A stretch of 64,000 bases of DNA from assembly GCF_002091985.1 (NCBI RefSeq), contig NZ_MKKX01000017.1, forward strand, positions 516,432 to 580,431, read 5' to 3'. Made by a program: the position numbers and the translations under genes. This stretch comes from Rhodococcus sp. 1163 (GTDB lineage: Bacteria; Actinomycetota; Actinomycetes; Mycobacteriales; Mycobacteriaceae). Each line of letters begins with the position of its first letter. The stretch's first letter is position 1. The notes beneath the pieces were generated by a model, which was given only the letters and a program-made list of their open reading frames with translations, was not told the origin of the DNA and ran no database searches. Positions 62,318 to 64,000 of this stretch are shown here, piece by piece.

Positions 62318-64000
62318 CCTCGGGCTTTCACGCGAATTGAGCTCGACCGAGTGTCAGTTCAGAGGAATGGTGCCCTGAACTGGGAAGATTGAACTTGCGA
62401 AGGTAACAATCCAGCGAGTTCGAGAGGCACCATTCCGGTGAGTAAGTCTACGTCGCCCTACCCCGCCCTATCCGTCGATGCGACCGGAAACGGGATCGTG
62501 TCGCACGCAGGTGCCGTCACCGTCCTGCGCACCGCCGAGGTCACAGGACTCACCGCAGCCCTGTCCGAGCAGCTCGCACCATGGCGTAAACCGTTGGCGC
62601 GCTTCGACCCCGGCAAGATTGTCGTCGATCTGGCAGTGTCACTGGCACTCGGCGGCGACTGCCTCGCCGACATCGCTACCCTGCGAGAACACGCGGGCGT
62701 CTTCGGGCAGGTGCCTTCGGATCCGACGGTGTCCCGACTGGTCTCCGTCCTGGCCTGCGATGCTCCGCGTGTACTCGCAGCGATCGACAACGCCCGCGCA
62801 CAGGCTCGCGCTGCTGCGTGGGCACACGCCGGCCATCACGCGCCTGATCACGACATTTCTGCGCAGAACCCGATCGTCATCGACCTCGATGCCACCCTGG
62901 TCACCGCCCATTCGGAGAAGGAGAAAGCGGCACCGACCTACAAACGCGGATTCGGATTCCACCCACTGCTGGCCTTCGTCGACCACGGCAAGTCCGGTAC
63001 CGGCGAACCCGTCGCAGCGCTTCTACGTCCAGGAAACGCAGGCTCGAACACCGCCGTCGACCACATCGAGGTCACTCGGAAAGCATTGGCGCAGTTGCCG
63101 TTCACTACCGGACAGCGACCTGGGAGGAAAGTGTTGGTACGGACAGACGGCGCTGGGGCGAGCCACGCATTCCTTACCTGGCTGCACAGGCAGCGGGTGT
63201 CGTATTCGATCGGCTTCGCGCTCACCGACGCCATGGTCCACGCTCTCGCTGCTGTTCCGGAGAATGCATGGTCTGTCGCCGTTGACTCGGAGGAGAAGGT
63301 CCGAGACGGCGCATGGGTCATCGACGCCACCGGAATCATTGATGTCACCGCGTGGCCGCCGGGGATGCGGGTGATCATCCGGAAGGAAAGGCCACATCCA
63401 GGTGCCCAACTGCGGTTCACCGACAGCGACGGTCTGCGGTTGACCGCTTTTGCCACCAACACCGTCGGTGGTCAAGTCCAGGACCTCGAACTACGGCACC
63501 GGCGCCGCGCGCGATGCGAGGACCGTATCCGCACCGCCAAGGACACCGGGCTCAGTAACTTTCCATTGCACGGTTTCGACCAGAACCGTATTTGGCTCGC
63601 ACTCGTCGAACTCGCTCTCGAACTCACCGCATGGACACAGATGCTCGGCTTCCCCGATCACGATGCCCTGCGCTGGGAGCCCAAACGTATTCGTCTACGG
63701 ATCTTTTCGATCGCTGGCCGCATCTCGTCCCATGCCCGTCGCATCAGACTGAAACTGTCGAAGAACGCGTCCTGGTCCGATGCGATCGTTTCCGCCCTGA
63801 CACGATTGGCGGCGTTACGCGCACCCGCCTGACCCGGACCACCATCCCATCAACATGGAAGTAAACCTCTCGGGCGGTGGAACCGAGCGTTCAACCGATC
63901 GACATCGGCCGACACATCGCGCCCGATCGACGTGCACTCGGCCGCAAACGACAATCTCGATCCGATCAGGTCACCACGACAGCACGAAGAAAGATCGAGG
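62318..64000. mobile_element. IS1380-family insertion sequence (right end unresolved)
   Basis: The transposase at 62438-63832 is of the IS1380 family. A probable left terminal repeat begins CCTCGGGCTTTC at 62318. The last 12 bases of the window, read on the other strand, are CCTCGATCTTTC (10 of 12 matches), which would give 1683 bp, the usual size for the family. Because the match ends exactly at the window edge, the real right end may lie beyond it. A target duplication cannot be checked; the family usually makes a 4-bp one (CTAA would be the left copy). Confidence 0.65.
62438..63832 (+). CDS. IS1380-family transposase
   Basis: A 464-residue DDE transposase. Family hallmarks: DPGKIVVDLAVSLALGGDCLADIATLREH (about 50-78), the first Asp in IVIDLDATLVTAHSEKE (about 148-164), the second Asp in KVLVRTDGAGASH (about 230) and the Glu in RRRARCEDRIRTAKDTGLSNFPLHGFDQN (about 350-378). 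The frame is intact, so the element may be active. It starts at GTG 62438. Confidence 0.95.
   Translation: MSKSTSPYPALSVDATGNGIVSHAGAVTVLRTAEVTGLTAALSEQLAPWRKPLARFDPGKIVVDLAVSLALGGDCLADIATLREHAGVFGQVPSDPTVSRLVSVLACDAPRVLAAIDNARAQARAAAWAHAGHHAPDHDISAQNPIVIDLDATLVTAHSEKEKAAPTYKRGFGFHPLLAFVDHGKSGTGEPVAALLRPGNAGSNTAVDHIEVTRKALAQLPFTTGQRPGRKVLVRTDGAGASHAFLTWLHRQRVSYSIGFALTDAMVHALAAVPENAWSVAVDSEEKVRDGAWVIDATGIIDVTAWPPGMRVIIRKERPHPGAQLRFTDSDGLRLTAFATNTVGGQVQDLELRHRRRARCEDRIRTAKDTGLSNFPLHGFDQNRIWLALVELALELTAWTQMLGFPDHDALRWEPKRIRLRIFSIAGRISSHARRIRLKLSKNASWSDAIVSALTRLAALRAPA

Noticed and set aside
1..64000. tRNA, rRNA, CRISPR array or prophage
   Set aside because: Intergenic gaps are short, and none contains a cloverleaf, rRNA-like stretch or regularly spaced direct repeats with spacers; no phage structural gene was recognised.

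Overview
The window is high-GC DNA from a mycolic-acid-containing actinobacterium, most likely a Rhodococcus or a close relative. The support is: the gene order ino1 / PadR regulator / divergent DUF5318-ponA1-GT87, which matches the Rv0046c-Rv0051 neighbourhood of mycobacteria; a DUF2786 plus HExxH pair like Rv0184-Rv0185; an EspG/PPE-type pair of a type VII (ESX) secretion system; an antigen-85-like mycolyltransferase; and a glucosylglycerate hydrolase. The species assignment is inference. No rRNA, tRNA or CRISPR array was seen.

Layout. 1-9.7 kb is a tellurium-resistance (Ter) stress island: a partial TerD, then an operon for the Ter-associated biosynthetic module (coiled-coil protein, CitE-like lyase, a PRTase/TRSP/StiP/PELOTA-type protein, a HAD phosphatase), followed by a PPE-like/EspG pair and a two-domain TerD protein. 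9.7-16.6 kb is conserved envelope housekeeping (GT87 mannosyltransferase, PonA1, DUF5318, PadR, inositol-phosphate synthase). 16.6-20 kb is a trehalose/maltooligosaccharide-type ABC importer without its ATPase. 20-27 kb holds the DUF2786/HExxH pair, an F420-dependent oxidoreductase, a complete polar amino-acid ABC transporter and a PhoX-type phosphatase.

27.4-42 kb is one 4863-residue nonribosomal peptide synthetase with four modules, C-A-T-E / C-A(Ser)-T / C-A-T / C-A-T-TE. Its stop codon overlaps the start of an antigen-85-like mycolyltransferase. No MbtH protein, phosphopantetheinyl transferase or exporter was recognised in the window. 43-54.8 kb is mixed accessory metabolism: AraC regulator, VOC protein, glucosylglycerate hydrolase, DinB-like protein, SDR, secreted proteins, a stand-alone thioesterase that looks like a degenerate copy of the NRPS TE domain, a lipase-family protein that has lost catalytic residues, a patatin and an acyl-CoA ligase.

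54.8-64 kb is a mobile-looking defence region. An RNase H-like gene is divergent, across a perfect 11-bp-arm palindrome, from an operon that encodes (1) a helix-turn-helix protein fused to an apparently dead type I methylase and an HsdS-like C-terminus, (2) an intact HsdM, (3) an HsdS with a short triplet-repeat linker and lower-GC sequence, and (4) a phospholipase-D-like (HKD) nuclease. No HsdR is present in the window. An IS1380-family element lies immediately downstream. This operon is the best candidate for an unusual system here.
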